This document shows, in pieces, positions 19,701 through 26,243 of a DNA stretch of 64,000 bases. The notes beneath the pieces were generated by a model. That model did no database searches and was not told the DNA's origin. It was given only the letters and a program-made list of their open reading frames with translations. Source of the stretch: CAZDDI01 sp964504195 (GTDB taxonomy: Bacteria; Chloroflexota; Anaerolineae; B4-G1; SLSP01); NCBI GenBank assembly GCA_964504195.1, contig CAZDDI010000001.1:124001-188000 (forward strand), given 5' to 3'. A program made the translations under genes and the position numbers. How positions within the stretch are numbered: position 1 is the first letter of the stretch; the number at the start of each line of letters is the position of its first letter.

Positions 19701-20222
19701 TTCAGCGCCACGCCTACGGCTGGCGTCGCGCCGCTGCCGGTCACTTTCACCAATCTATCCACGGGCGACTACACCACTTGCGCTTGGGTCTTTGGCGATG
19801 GCGCCACCAGCAATACCTGTACCCCGCCCGTCCACACTTACACCACGCCGGGCATATACACGGTCACACTTGCCGTAAGTGGGCCGGGGGGTAGTGATAC
19901 GGAGATCAAAAGCACCTGCATTACCGTGTATACCGCCCCGCGCGCCGATTTCTCTGCGACGCCACTTCAGGGGGCCGCGCCGCTGCTGGTGACGTTTACC
20001 AATCTCGCGGTTGGGGATTATGCCAGCAGCCTGTGGGACTTTGGCGATGGTATCACCAGTACCGTGTCGCATCCGACGCATATCTATACGGTGGCCGGGG
20101 TTTATACTGTTTCCTTGACCATCCACGGCCAAACTGGCGATGATACCAAAATTCGCACAGACTTCATCACTGTGAGACAGGACTACACAATCTTTTTGCC
20201 ATTGGTGTTACGAGGAAATTGA
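16761..20222 (+). CDS. Secreted PKD-repeat surface protein (12 PKD domains)
   Basis: 1153 residues; GGGAGA lies upstream and the gap to the previous gene is 15 bp, so both are probably co-transcribed. A signal peptide (LGLVLLLLLGLPGHTTA) is followed by one copy of the domain found twice at the end of the upstream giant protein (about residues 35-145: AYGAVTLDGV, SPRGDVVGCF, YVYGED). Then 12 tandem PKD domains of about 82 residues, each with WxFGDG and an HxY-PGxYTVxL strand, and the tail IFLPLVLRGN. In PKD repeats 1-11 the WxFGDG motif is framed by two Cys (C-x-W-x-FGDG to C about 8 residues later). In repeat 12 both Cys are replaced by Ser. Likely a cell-surface adhesin or stalk. Confidence 0.85.
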   Translation: MKQSIRLGLVLLLLLGLPGHTTATRALPPRQESRPQGVCPPVQNTPFFTLAYGAVTLDGVSAPVGTVVEARSPRGDVVGCFEVTTAGNYGMMYVYGEDTTVTPPIPGMRASESVAFYVNGSPATATPTLTWANDKTWHEVNLVAVGTPHADFSGTPRQGPAALSVTFTNLSTGNYATCAWTFGDGGTSASCSHPSHTYTTPGVYTVSLTISGALGSDTETKTGYITVYTPVNAQFSGAPTSGTAPLAVTFSNASTGDYTTCAWAFGDGGTSNACNPPAYTYHTPGVYPVSLTVSGPGGGDTETKTDYITVYTPVNAQFSGTPTVGPAALAVAFTNTSTGDYTTCAWTFGDGGTSNACNPPGYTYNTPGAYTVALTVSGSGGSDTETKNAYITVYTPVNAQFSGTPTSGGAPLTVTFTNTATGDYATCAWTFGDGGTSSLCVPPSHTYAAPGTYTVTLTVSGLGGADTESKSAYITVYAPPVAAFSGAPTAGPAALAVTFTNLSTGDFDTCAWTFGDGGTSSVCAAPQHTYTAAGVYTVTLLVSGPSGTDTHTEVAYITVYDPVAADFSGAPTAGIASLPVIFTNLSGGIFESCAWDFGDGATSTVCTDPEHVYVNAGLYTVTLTVSGLGGSDTEIKTHYITVYAPPTAAFSGTPLAGVAPHAVQFSNLSTGDYATCVWQFGDGLTSDSCIAPLHTYANPGVYTVTLTVNGPGGSAIEIKPHYITVYQPVNAAFSAQPVAGAAPLTVTLTNLSTGDYTTCAWDFGDGHTSTVCSQPAHTYTGPGLYTISLQISGPGGSDTETKTQHIRVYAPPVADFSSTPTSGAAPLDVTFSNFSTGDFSNCTWAFGDGNTNTSCNPAPHRYQAPGVYTVMLAITGLGGSDTETKVNYITVYAPPVANFMATPTAGPAALLVEFTNQTTGVYTTCLWAFGDGGSSTACHPQHTYLTPGTYTVLLMVSGPGGSDSATKSNYITVSVPVAADFSATPTAGVAPLPVTFTNLSTGDYTTCAWVFGDGATSNTCTPPVHTYTTPGIYTVTLAVSGPGGSDTEIKSTCITVYTAPRADFSATPLQGAAPLLVTFTNLAVGDYASSLWDFGDGITSTVSHPTHIYTVAGVYTVSLTIHGQTGDDTKIRTDFITVRQDYTIFLPLVLRGN

Positions 20223-20379
20223 GCATCTCTCAAATTGTAAAATTGCTTCGCTTGACGTTCTATCAAATTCAGGTACTATACTGCTAGACACACGTCACTT
20301 TCCGGGGGTAACACCCTGGTCGCTCTGCGGAGCGATTTGTCATTCGGGACACAGTTTACGTTTTACGGTTGGAACATCC

Positions 20380-20439
20380 AACAGCCCCAGGCTGGGGCAT
20401 CTAGGCTTACGAGTCCAGATGTCGCCGCCTGGGGCTGTT
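20380..20439. promoter_or_regulatory. Long two-step hairpin with competing local hairpin
   Basis: A 13-bp perfect outer stem (AACAGCCCCAGGC at 20380-20392 with 20427-20439) encloses a 7-bp inner stem (20396-20402 with 20417-20423). The 5' arm can alternatively fold on itself (GCCCCAG with CTGGGGC). No T-tract follows. It could end the surface-protein transcript or begin the element transcript. Confidence 0.5.
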
Positions 20440-20630
20440 GTGGTTTCTGGGGCGTGGTCACGGGGCGCGCTGCACCTTAGCGGCAGCCCGGCCCGAGGCT
20501 ACGCGCCTCAAGCTCTGGCCTCGTCAGAGGCCCGGCAGAACCTTAACAAGCGCATACAGGAACACGATATATAAAAACCTTGAAAGGCAGAGCTGTGAGC
20601 CTAACTCGAGCTCTGTAGCAGTACCTTTGA

Positions 20631-21240
20631 CCTGGCCTCTCCCCCCGTTGGCCTTATCAGTCTGGCGCGGGAGACGCCCAGGCTGTGCATTTTAGGTGGA
20701 CTTCCCAAGGCTGTAGTAAACCCCGGCTTCTCGCTCTCTGGCCCTTAGCAGTCAGGCGTGCGAGACGCGCTGGCTGTTCACTATCACTATGGGCAAAGTA
20801 GGGTTACACTCCATTTGCTCCTGGCCTTCCCCAGACCGGCCCTTTTCAGCCTGGCGCGGGGAACGCCCAGGTTGTGTAACTACTTTTGTAAAGTCCTTTT
20901 CAGGCACTGGTCGCGGGCCTCTCTTGACCCTGGCCGTTTGCAGTCAGGCGCAAGAGACGCCCTGACTGAGTTTTGCCCTAGTTTTTCCGTAATGGTTTGC
21001 CCCTGGCCTCTCCCTCTGCCGGCCTTCATCAGCCTGGCGCGGGAGACGCCCAGGTTGCATACTGCTGTACGGAGTTTGCTCAAAGACTTTTTGCGTGGGC
21101 CTCTCTCAACCTGGCCGCTTACAGTCAGGCGCGAGAGACGCCCTGACTGGTGACTACCACATTGGCTTTTACGGTACTTTTTGCCCCTGGCTTCTCCCCC
21201 CGCCGGCCTTCATCAGCCTGGCGCGGGAGACGCCCAGGTT
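20631..21240. repeat. Tandem array of seven pseudoknot-like repeat units, two alternating types
   Basis: Seven diverged units of about 50-58 bp start near 20631, 20725, 20820, 20911, 21002, 21095 and 21185, roughly 90 bp apart. Odd units carry CCTGGCG...CGCCCAGG. Even units carry a longer stem around CAGTCAGGCG...CGCCCTGACTG, degraded in unit 2. In every unit the loop of that hairpin (for example GGGAGA) is complementary to a segment 25-40 bases upstream, and the pair changes together: TCTCCC/GGGAGA, TCTCGC/GCGAGA, TTCCCC/GGGGAA, TCTCTTG/CAAGAGA. This is compensatory change within one array and argues for a selected structure. Strand and function unknown. Confidence 0.7.
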
Positions 21241-21257
21241 GTAGTTGTAAGTTTCAG

Positions 21258-21350
21258 TCCCGGAGGGAAGCGCGCTGGCGGCCCTCCGGGGAAATTTGCC
21301 AGCGCGCCTCCCGCTTCAAAAGCAAAGTTCACTTTAGTTTTAGCAGGAGG
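21258..21350 (+). promoter_or_regulatory. Structured 5' leader (A-B-A'-B'-C-C') of gene block 1
   Basis: Arms: A 21259-21267 with A' 21282-21290 (9 bp); B 21270-21279 with B' 21298-21307 (10 bp, GCGCGCTGGC); C 21307-21315 with C' 21342-21350 (8 of 9 pairs). C' contains the GGAGG ribosome binding site of the gene at 21359. A and B interleave, and B' touches C. Confidence 0.65.
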
Positions 21351-21358
21351 CTAATATC

Positions 21359-22333
21359 ATGAGTAGCAATTGGAAACACCATGTGGATGCTGTCCCCGCT
21401 CCCGAAGGTGGGGCAACGATGCCATTCATTCAGTGGGTCAATGATCCGGGCAAGTTGGAGCCCCGCCAAGCGCGCGGCGGCTTTGCGCAGCCCGAAGAAT
21501 CTCTGGAAATGGCGGGCGATCTGCCGCAGGGCGCAGAGATGGTCGGGTTCATGCTGAAGAACAACACGCAGCTGACGGTGGCTTACACCCCGCAACTGCG
21601 CGCGGCGATTCTGGCGACCCGGTTCGCGTGGGTCAAAGACGGCGAGTTTGTCCCCGACTACGTGGAAGGGGCGCGCTCGAAGTTGCAAGCCTACGCCCTC
21701 ATCGCGGGCGAAACCGGCCCGTTTATCAGCGTCCTGACCTTCACGGGGATGAGCGGCAAGGCCTTTAGCGAGGCGCTCAAGGCCCACCGGGCCCGCGTCA
21801 AGAAACTGAGCCGGGAAGCCGGCCAGGAAGCCAACAGCGCCATGTTCTACGCGACGCTCTGCGCCGGCGAGCCGAAACTGGAAGGGAAAAAGGCCAAGAG
21901 CCTGGTATCCCCGGTGGAAGGCCGCGCGGAAGAGCTCGATCTGGATGTGGCGTTTGTCGGCGCGGACGCGCTGGCGCTGGTGGATTGGGCGGAGGTGGAC
22001 ACCTGGAAGAAAGCCTGGAAAGATGTCAAAGGGCCTAACGGCGATGGGGTAGTGGAAGACGAGGAAGAGGAAGTGCCGGTGACGGCCCCGCTCCCCGCTG
22101 CTGCTCCCGCGCCCGCGACGGCCCCCGCGCTCCTGCCAGCGGCTGCTTCGGCGTCCAGTAGCCCGCTCGCCCCGGTGGACACCAGCGGCCCCGCCGCTGA
22201 CGGCACCCAGCGCATTCTGACCGCGCTCATGCGCGGTAAAGGCTACGATGCGGGAGTCATCACGGCGACGCTCGACGGGATCACCGTCAACGGCGCTACC
22301 GCGCTCCTCGAAGAACTCAAAACGGCCGCTTAG
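21359..22333 (+). CDS. Element protein with acidic linker, unknown function
   Basis: 324 residues, first gene of the element. The N-terminal 230 residues form a compact domain (WVNDPGKLEPRQARGGF, GDLPQGAEMVGFMLKN, and an AFSEALKAHRARVKKLSREAG helix). They faintly recall the DUF5895-type proteins of phages and plasmids, a resemblance I cannot verify. An acidic run (EDEEEEVPV) and an Ala/Pro linker (about 235-280) lead to a C-terminal helical domain of about 45 residues (ILTALMRGKGYDAG, NGATALLEEL), reminiscent of small three-helix domains. Its start follows a leader whose last arm covers the ribosome binding site. A DNA-binding or recombination role is only a guess. Confidence 0.6.
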   Translation: MSSNWKHHVDAVPAPEGGATMPFIQWVNDPGKLEPRQARGGFAQPEESLEMAGDLPQGAEMVGFMLKNNTQLTVAYTPQLRAAILATRFAWVKDGEFVPDYVEGARSKLQAYALIAGETGPFISVLTFTGMSGKAFSEALKAHRARVKKLSREAGQEANSAMFYATLCAGEPKLEGKKAKSLVSPVEGRAEELDLDVAFVGADALALVDWAEVDTWKKAWKDVKGPNGDGVVEDEEEEVPVTAPLPAAAPAPATAPALLPAAASASSSPLAPVDTSGPAADGTQRILTALMRGKGYDAGVITATLDGITVNGATALLEELKTAA

Positions 22334-22350
22334 ACTGCCTCGGGTACGAG

Positions 22351-22397
22351 GTCTCCTGAATCACCCACCCTCATGCTAGGGGGCGGTGTCAGGAGAC
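22351..22397 (+). promoter_or_regulatory. Leader hairpin of the gene at 22435
   Basis: A perfect 9-bp outer stem (GTCTCCTGA with TCAGGAGAC) encloses an inner helix of CACCC/GGGG type. A small CCTCG/CGAGG hairpin lies just upstream. The full A-B-A'-B' pattern is not clear here, so it is a weaker member of the leader family. Confidence 0.45.
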
Positions 22398-22434
22398 GCC
22401 CCCGGCTAATACCGCAGTTGAAAGCGAGGCCACT

Positions 22435-22818
22435 ATGACTAAACGCTGGTTACCATCACGGCCGGCAGCGGGCACGCGGACCGGTGGCTCGGCAGCACGG
22501 AGAGGAGTAGCAGGGTTCCGGCAGTGCCTGTGGCAAGGCGCGGCGGGGCTGGCTACGACTCTACCGGCACTGCTCGGCGGGCTGGTCAAACTGCGCCACT
22601 TCTTGATGGGAGTTGGCGCGGGGGCCGGAGTCCTCTGGCTGCTCGCGCAAGGCCCGCGGGTATTTCCCCGCTTGGCCCCGGCAGATGCCCGGTGGCTCAT
22701 GGCGGGTATCGTGTTCTTGATGTTGCTCGGGGGCATTGAGAAGTTCGCGCTGCGTACCATGTTATTACGGCGTGGTAGACCGCGACACTTAGACCTCGAT
22801 GCTCTGGATCTGGATTAA
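22435..22818 (+). CDS. Small membrane protein
   Basis: 127 residues, not recognised. A basic N-terminus (about 30 residues rich in Arg) precedes two hydrophobic segments that probably cross the membrane (about 56-71, FLMGVGAGAGVLWLLA; about 87-100, WLMAGIVFLMLLGG) and perhaps a third weaker one at 34-50. The tail is first basic (RRGRPRH), then acidic (LDLDALDLD). A single-gene transcript is suggested by the intrinsic terminator right after it. Membrane partners of mobile elements include exclusion or mating-bridge proteins, but nothing here proves that. Confidence 0.5.
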   Translation: MTKRWLPSRPAAGTRTGGSAARRGVAGFRQCLWQGAAGLATTLPALLGGLVKLRHFLMGVGAGAGVLWLLAQGPRVFPRLAPADARWLMAGIVFLMLLGGIEKFALRTMLLRRGRPRHLDLDALDLD

Positions 22819-22852
22819 GGTTTGCCTTAAGCAACGACAGTTGCACTTTCCG

Positions 22853-22895
22853 AAGAGCCTGGTTTTAGCATTTTTGCTAACCAGGCTCTTTTTTT
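22853..22895 (+). terminator. Intrinsic terminator
   Basis: A long stem (AAGAGCCTGG...CCAGGCTCTT with an inner TTAGCA/TGCTAA) with a T-rich loop and a run of seven T at the end. A textbook rho-independent terminator 35 bp after the membrane-protein gene. Confidence 0.9.
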
Positions 22896-22903
22896 ACTTA
22901 ACG

Positions 22904-22952
22904 CCGGTGGGGGACCGGGTGCCCCATACCGGGGAACCACGGCCTGCACCGG
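22904..22952 (+). promoter_or_regulatory. Leader hairpin of the gene at 22976
   Basis: A 6-bp outer stem (CCGGTG 22904-22909 with CACCGG 22947-22952) encloses CCCC-ATACC-GGGG followed by AAC. The inner CCCC..GGGGAAC segment is the same as in several other leaders of the element. The interleaved arms are not convincing in this copy. Confidence 0.4.
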
Positions 22953-22975
22953 GATTAACTCGATGGAGGTTTACG

Positions 22976-23374
22976 ATGCAAGCGTTTGTATACGATCAAG
23001 ATCGCCAAGAAATTGGCATCAAAGATGCCGGAGGGATTAACATCCTCCAGCCCGCGGAAGCGCGGGAGTTGATTCAAGAGTTACATGCGGCGCTCGCCGT
23101 GGTGGAAACGCATACCCACACGCAGCACGTTGTCTTTTCGCCCGCCCTGGGCTTGCTGCCTTGCGTGATTCTGGCCCACAATGACCAGATCGCGCTGGTG
23201 CGCGCGGTGCTGGATGGTCGCGTGGGGGAGCCGGTGCGCCTCAATAAAAGCGATGTGTTTGCCGTGCAGGATGTCAGCCCGGCCTTGTTGCTGCGCTATC
23301 ACATCACCCCGCCGCCTACGGCGGGCAACACAGCTGAGGAGGTCCGCGATGGCTACGAGTATCCTGGCGTATGA
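22976..23374 (+). CDS. Unknown element protein
   Basis: 132 residues from the ATG after TGGAGG. An upstream in-frame ATG runs through the terminator and is rejected. No family recognised. Features: a beta-rich start (MQAFVYDQDRQEIGI), a helix (PAEARELIQELHAALAVVE) and a His/Thr-rich patch (THTHTQH). The end overlaps the next gene by 26 bp, so translation is coupled. Block: 22976-24462, four genes. Confidence 0.5.
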   Translation: MQAFVYDQDRQEIGIKDAGGINILQPAEARELIQELHAALAVVETHTHTQHVVFSPALGLLPCVILAHNDQIALVRAVLDGRVGEPVRLNKSDVFAVQDVSPALLLRYHITPPPTAGNTAEEVRDGYEYPGV

Positions 23375-23990
23375 TCCCCAGTGGCTGCTGCTCTGGGTCA
23401 CGCACACGAGTTTTACCGGGGCGCTCACGTGCGCCGGGTGGACGAGTCGCCATTACGCGCGCTTCGAAGCCACCCACTGGTATCCGCCGGCGGGGCAGAA
23501 GTTGCCGCGGAATGCGCCCAAGTCCCTGCTTATTCCCGATGAGTTCAATAGCGATAGCACCTGGTCGTCGTTCGCGGCCATGGCAGTGCAATCTTACGCG
23601 CGCTTCTGTGATGAGCAGCGGGCGATCCAGCGGATTATCTGGGACGTGCTCCCGGAAACTACCGCGCAACGCCTGGCCGCGCTCACGCCACAGATCGGCG
23701 CGGCGGTGCATCCGCTGCCCCCCGCTGCCCCAGAACTCCCGGAGTTCCTGGAGCGGGTGGTAACGGCCTATCACCGCACGCCCTATGTCGCTTTCGAGAC
23801 CGCGCTCGCTTGGGCGCTAAATCAGGCGTTGAGCGCGCACGCGGCAGCCCAGGACACGCCGGTAGATGAGCATTGGGTGCATGTGAAGCGGTTTGTGCCC
23901 GCGGCGGCTACCGCAGACCCGCTCTTACGCCGCTCACGGGAGCAGCGCGAGGCGTGGCAAGCCACGTTCTCGCGCACGGGAGGTGGATAA
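23349..23990 (+). CDS. Unknown element protein
   Basis: 213 residues from the ATG preceded by GAGGAGG. The long upstream extension in this frame only shadows the previous gene. No family recognised. It begins with aromatic-rich beta-like sequence (ILAYDPQWLLLWVTHTSF) and continues with helices around 80-110. Residues 130-190 include AYHRTPYVAFETALAWALNQAL, and the end is basic (RRSREQREAW). It overlaps both neighbours (26 bp upstream, 1 base with the next start), so all are likely made from one message. Confidence 0.5.
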   Translation: MATSILAYDPQWLLLWVTHTSFTGALTCAGWTSRHYARFEATHWYPPAGQKLPRNAPKSLLIPDEFNSDSTWSSFAAMAVQSYARFCDEQRAIQRIIWDVLPETTAQRLAALTPQIGAAVHPLPPAAPELPEFLERVVTAYHRTPYVAFETALAWALNQALSAHAAAQDTPVDEHWVHVKRFVPAAATADPLLRRSREQREAWQATFSRTGGG

Positions 23991-24217
23991 TGCCTCCCTT
24001 TATGTATGGGTATATGACGCGCTACTACCTACAGCGCGGTTCTACGGACACGGTGCCCGTGCTAGACGAAGAAGCCTGGTGCGTGGTAGGCGAAACGTGG
24101 CAACTCGGCAAATTCGCCTCAGACGATGTGCTGGTCAGCACTGCGGTAGTGGCGTTTTACCGGAACTACCCGGATGCTGAAAATGCCCGCTGCGATTTGC
24201 AGCGGCGGAATGTTTAG
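23990..24217 (+). CDS. Small unknown element protein
   Basis: 75 residues. The start at 23990 shares one base with the previous TAA stop and follows GGAGGTGG. A longer frame beginning at 23873 lies wholly inside the upstream gene. Aromatic N-terminus (MPPFMYGYMTRYYLQRG), then a mixed alpha/beta body ending YRNYPDAENARCDLQRRNV. No family or motif recognised. Confidence 0.45.
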   Translation: MPPFMYGYMTRYYLQRGSTDTVPVLDEEAWCVVGETWQLGKFASDDVLVSTAVVAFYRNYPDAENARCDLQRRNV

Positions 24218-24228
24218 GAGCCACCCTT

Positions 24229-24462
24229 ATGAGACCAGGTGAAACCCGCGTGAGGCAACCCGACACCGTTGATGAATGGGTTTACCAGGTCAACAGCCTG
24301 GCCGCGGAGTTGGATGCGCGTTGCGCAGGACTCCACTCTTCGGCGTGGGACTTAGACCCGGATATTACCCGTTTGATCGCGCAGTACCAGGCAGTAGCCG
24401 GTACGTTCAGCGCCGCAGAAGAACGCGCGGCGCAGCCCGCGCAATTAACCTTAGAGTTTTAG
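24229..24462 (+). CDS. Small helical element protein
   Basis: 77 residues with AGGAG upstream. Predicted to be mostly alpha-helical (VDEWVYQVNSLAAELDAR, DITRLIAQYQAVAGTF), with a short tail QLTLEF. That tail resembles a beta-clamp-binding peptide (QLxLxF), which is speculative. Last gene of its block; a 6-bp hairpin (GCAGGG/CCCTGC, 24462-24477) overlaps the stop. Confidence 0.45.
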   Translation: MRPGETRVRQPDTVDEWVYQVNSLAAELDARCAGLHSSAWDLDPDITRLIAQYQAVAGTFSAAEERAAQPAQLTLEF

Positions 24463-24479
24463 CAGGGATAGCCCTGCCG

Positions 24480-24566
24480 CCCTAGTGGGAGTCGCACCGC
24501 GCTCCCCCTGGGGAACAAGCGCGGTGCGACTCCTGATTAGATCTAGCAAATTTAGCAAATCAGGAG
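24480..24566 (+). promoter_or_regulatory. Structured 5' leader (A-B-A'-B'-C-C')
   Basis: Arms: A 24480-24490 with A' 24503-24513 (10 of 11 pairs); B 24488-24500 with B' 24521-24533 (13 bp perfect, GGAGTCGCACCGC); C 24530-24538 with C' 24558-24566 (9 bp perfect). C' ends in the AGGAG ribosome binding site of the gene at 24575. B' and C share four bases, so B:B' and C:C' compete. Confidence 0.7.
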
Positions 24567-24574
24567 AAAAAATC

Positions 24575-25219
24575 ATGACCACTACAGCTAAGCAAGCGCC
24601 CACGGCGCTCCTGGCAACCCAGTTGGAAACCCTCATCAACACCACCAGCGGGATGCACGTTGTCAAATATGAAAGCGTCGAGAACGAGGTTCACCTCCGG
24701 GTAGCTGCTGATCTCGTAGTCGCGGTAAACCCGCAGACTGGCGAGGAAACGACTAGCGCCACGGAGTTAGAACTGCACCTCGCGGCTTTCATGGGCGAGA
24801 TTAACGTGTATCGCTGCACTGCCGCTGACGAACTGGATTGGCTAGTTACCTGGCCGACCGTCACGCCTGGTGTGGCGTTGCTGTTGCTCGAAGCCTTAAT
24901 CACTAATCCCCTACTGGCCTTGACCGAGCCCGCGCCGGTGCCGCAAGCGGCAGCCGTGGAAACCGGGTATCTGGTCGTTTGCCTTGATGGAGGAGTGGTA
25001 ACCGAATATGGCTATGTGCCAGCGCTCTACTATGCCGGATTGGCCGTCATGGCGCACACCGATACGGACAAAGACGCGGTTGTTTATCATGCTGACGGGG
25101 TAATCTCCGTTAGCGATGAATCTGGCGACCGCGATGCCTGGGCTTTTCCTGTGCAGGCCAGGCCAGACCCGGAGGCTGACTCTGGTATTCTGGTATCCGA
25201 AGTCGGGGGTGTCGCATGA
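24575..25219 (+). CDS. Unknown element protein
   Basis: 214 residues from the ATG after AGGAGAAAAAA; an upstream in-frame ATG lies within the leader hairpin. Two-part protein: residues 1-120 with a possible beta-sheet (MHVVKYESVENEVHLRVAADLVVAV) and a hydrophobic helix (GVALLLLEALITNPLLAL), then an acidic C-terminal half (DTDTDKDAVVYHAD). No family recognised. The stop overlaps the next start (ATGA), so the two products may act together. Confidence 0.5.
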   Translation: MTTTAKQAPTALLATQLETLINTTSGMHVVKYESVENEVHLRVAADLVVAVNPQTGEETTSATELELHLAAFMGEINVYRCTAADELDWLVTWPTVTPGVALLLLEALITNPLLALTEPAPVPQAAAVETGYLVVCLDGGVVTEYGYVPALYYAGLAVMAHTDTDKDAVVYHADGVISVSDESGDRDAWAFPVQARPDPEADSGILVSEVGGVA

Positions 25220-26076
25220 ACGCTTACCCGGCTACCAATTTTCTATCCGACTACCTGGTAGCAGCACTACCTGGTGACATCCGGTTAGTGACCGCGCAGC
25301 TCCCAGAACTGGCACCGGAAATTCTCTACCCGTGCCTTGCTGGCCTCCGGGTGGACGTTCGCGGCACTGGGCTGGACATCTACTTGACCGAAGAATATGT
25401 GGGTGAGGACTGCGAGAACGGGCATTATCTGCTGGGCATCTGCCCGGCGGGGCAGCCGGAACAACTGGAATGCCTGCCCTTGCTCCCTGTAAAGCACCTG
25501 GTCACGCTCTTGCGCGCCGCGTGCCCTACGCCAGCCTACTTGATTGTGGGGCTGCCGGATTTCACCGGCGGATCCCCCCACGTCGAACTGGCCGCAGATC
25601 GAGAAAGCGCTCGGCAAGCCATGCGTGACTACACCTTGTCCCTCATCGAAGAGGGCGATCCGACCGCGGCCGTGCTGGACTTTGACGAGCGCGGCGACGG
25701 GAACATGGTAGCGCGCGCGGATTACACCGCGTATGCTATCCCCTGGCCGCCGCAAGAAACGTTCAGCGCGCCAGTGGCGGCTAAAGCGGCAGCACTGCCG
25801 CCGGCAGGAGTCGAGATACCCGGTGACATCAGCGAACTGTTGACGGATCGGATCCTCAGCACCACAGATTTTCCGGTACCCCAAACGCTTGGCGAATGGC
25901 TGTACTGGATTCTGGATGAAGCGGCCATCATGGCGGACGGGCTGAGAGATTTCCGCGTCACTGGCGCGCGCGATCACGTTCAGCAATGTGTGGCCACCTG
26001 GTATCGGGTGGCGGCGGACTTGTTCGCCGCCGGCTACCGGGCTGAGCCGCCCGGAGACGTGGATTTGTACCCCTGA
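25216..26076 (+). CDS. Unknown element protein
   Basis: 286 residues, translationally coupled to the upstream gene by a 4-bp overlap. Acidic, with scattered Cys (CLAGL, EDCENGHYLLGICPAG, ECLPLL, RAACPTP) but no obvious zinc motif. The C-terminal 80 residues look helical (LGEWLYWILDEAAIMADGLRDF, CVATWYRVAADLFAAGY). No family recognised. A GGGCGG/CCGCCC hairpin (26125-26148) lies in the intergenic stretch after it and could slow or end transcription. Confidence 0.5.
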   Translation: MNAYPATNFLSDYLVAALPGDIRLVTAQLPELAPEILYPCLAGLRVDVRGTGLDIYLTEEYVGEDCENGHYLLGICPAGQPEQLECLPLLPVKHLVTLLRAACPTPAYLIVGLPDFTGGSPHVELAADRESARQAMRDYTLSLIEEGDPTAAVLDFDERGDGNMVARADYTAYAIPWPPQETFSAPVAAKAAALPPAGVEIPGDISELLTDRILSTTDFPVPQTLGEWLYWILDEAAIMADGLRDFRVTGARDHVQQCVATWYRVAADLFAAGYRAEPPGDVDLYP

Positions 26077-26152
26077 GCCAGTTGCTACCTGGCTAAACGC
26101 GCGGCAACCGCCGCAACTGACCCCAGGGCGGCTCTTTTAGCCCGCCCTAAGC

Positions 26153-26236
26153 CCCTGCGGGAGTGGCCTGGCCGCACCCGCCAGGGTTAGACCACGCCAC
26201 TCCTTTGAATTACTAAACCTAGTAAAACCAAAGGAG
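26153..26236 (+). promoter_or_regulatory. Structured 5' leader (A-B-A'-B'-C-C')
   Basis: Arms: A 26153-26161 with A' 26177-26186 (9 bp, one bulge); B 26160-26167 with B' 26196-26203 (8 bp, GGAGTGGC); C 26200-26207 with C' 26229-26236 (8 bp perfect, CTCCTTTG/CAAAGGAG). C' is the ribosome binding site of the gene at 26244. B' and C share four bases. Confidence 0.7.
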
Positions 26237-26243
26237 TTTCACG

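Larger units (their letters stand above)
20223..21358. other. 1.1-kb non-coding region at the left end of the mobile element
   Basis: No convincing gene: the few open frames here have no ribosome binding sites and run through the repeats. It holds a long two-step hairpin (20380-20439), a small hairpin with CAGAGCT arms (20588-20615), a tandem array of seven structured units (20631-21240) and the first gene-block leader (21258-21350). The composition of the first 130 bases resembles the flanking chromosome. The junction between chromosome and element probably lies near here but no att core could be defined. Confidence 0.6.

Noticed and set aside
20631..21240. Integron attC array
   Set aside because: Regular hairpins about 90 bp apart suggested attC sites, but there are no GTT/AAC core sites, no cassette genes between units and no integron integrase.
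20631..21240. CRISPR array
   Set aside because: Units are diverged and alternate in type, the intervals are not unique spacers of constant length, and no cas genes are present.
21259..21307. A stable classical H-type pseudoknot in leader 1
   Set aside because: The loops (2 and 7 bases) look too short to cross helices of 10 and 9 bp, so mutually exclusive hairpins are the better reading for this copy.
22799..22975. Upstream start for the 132-residue protein at 22976
   Set aside because: This extension would translate through a strong intrinsic terminator and a leader hairpin, while 22976 has TGGAGG in front.
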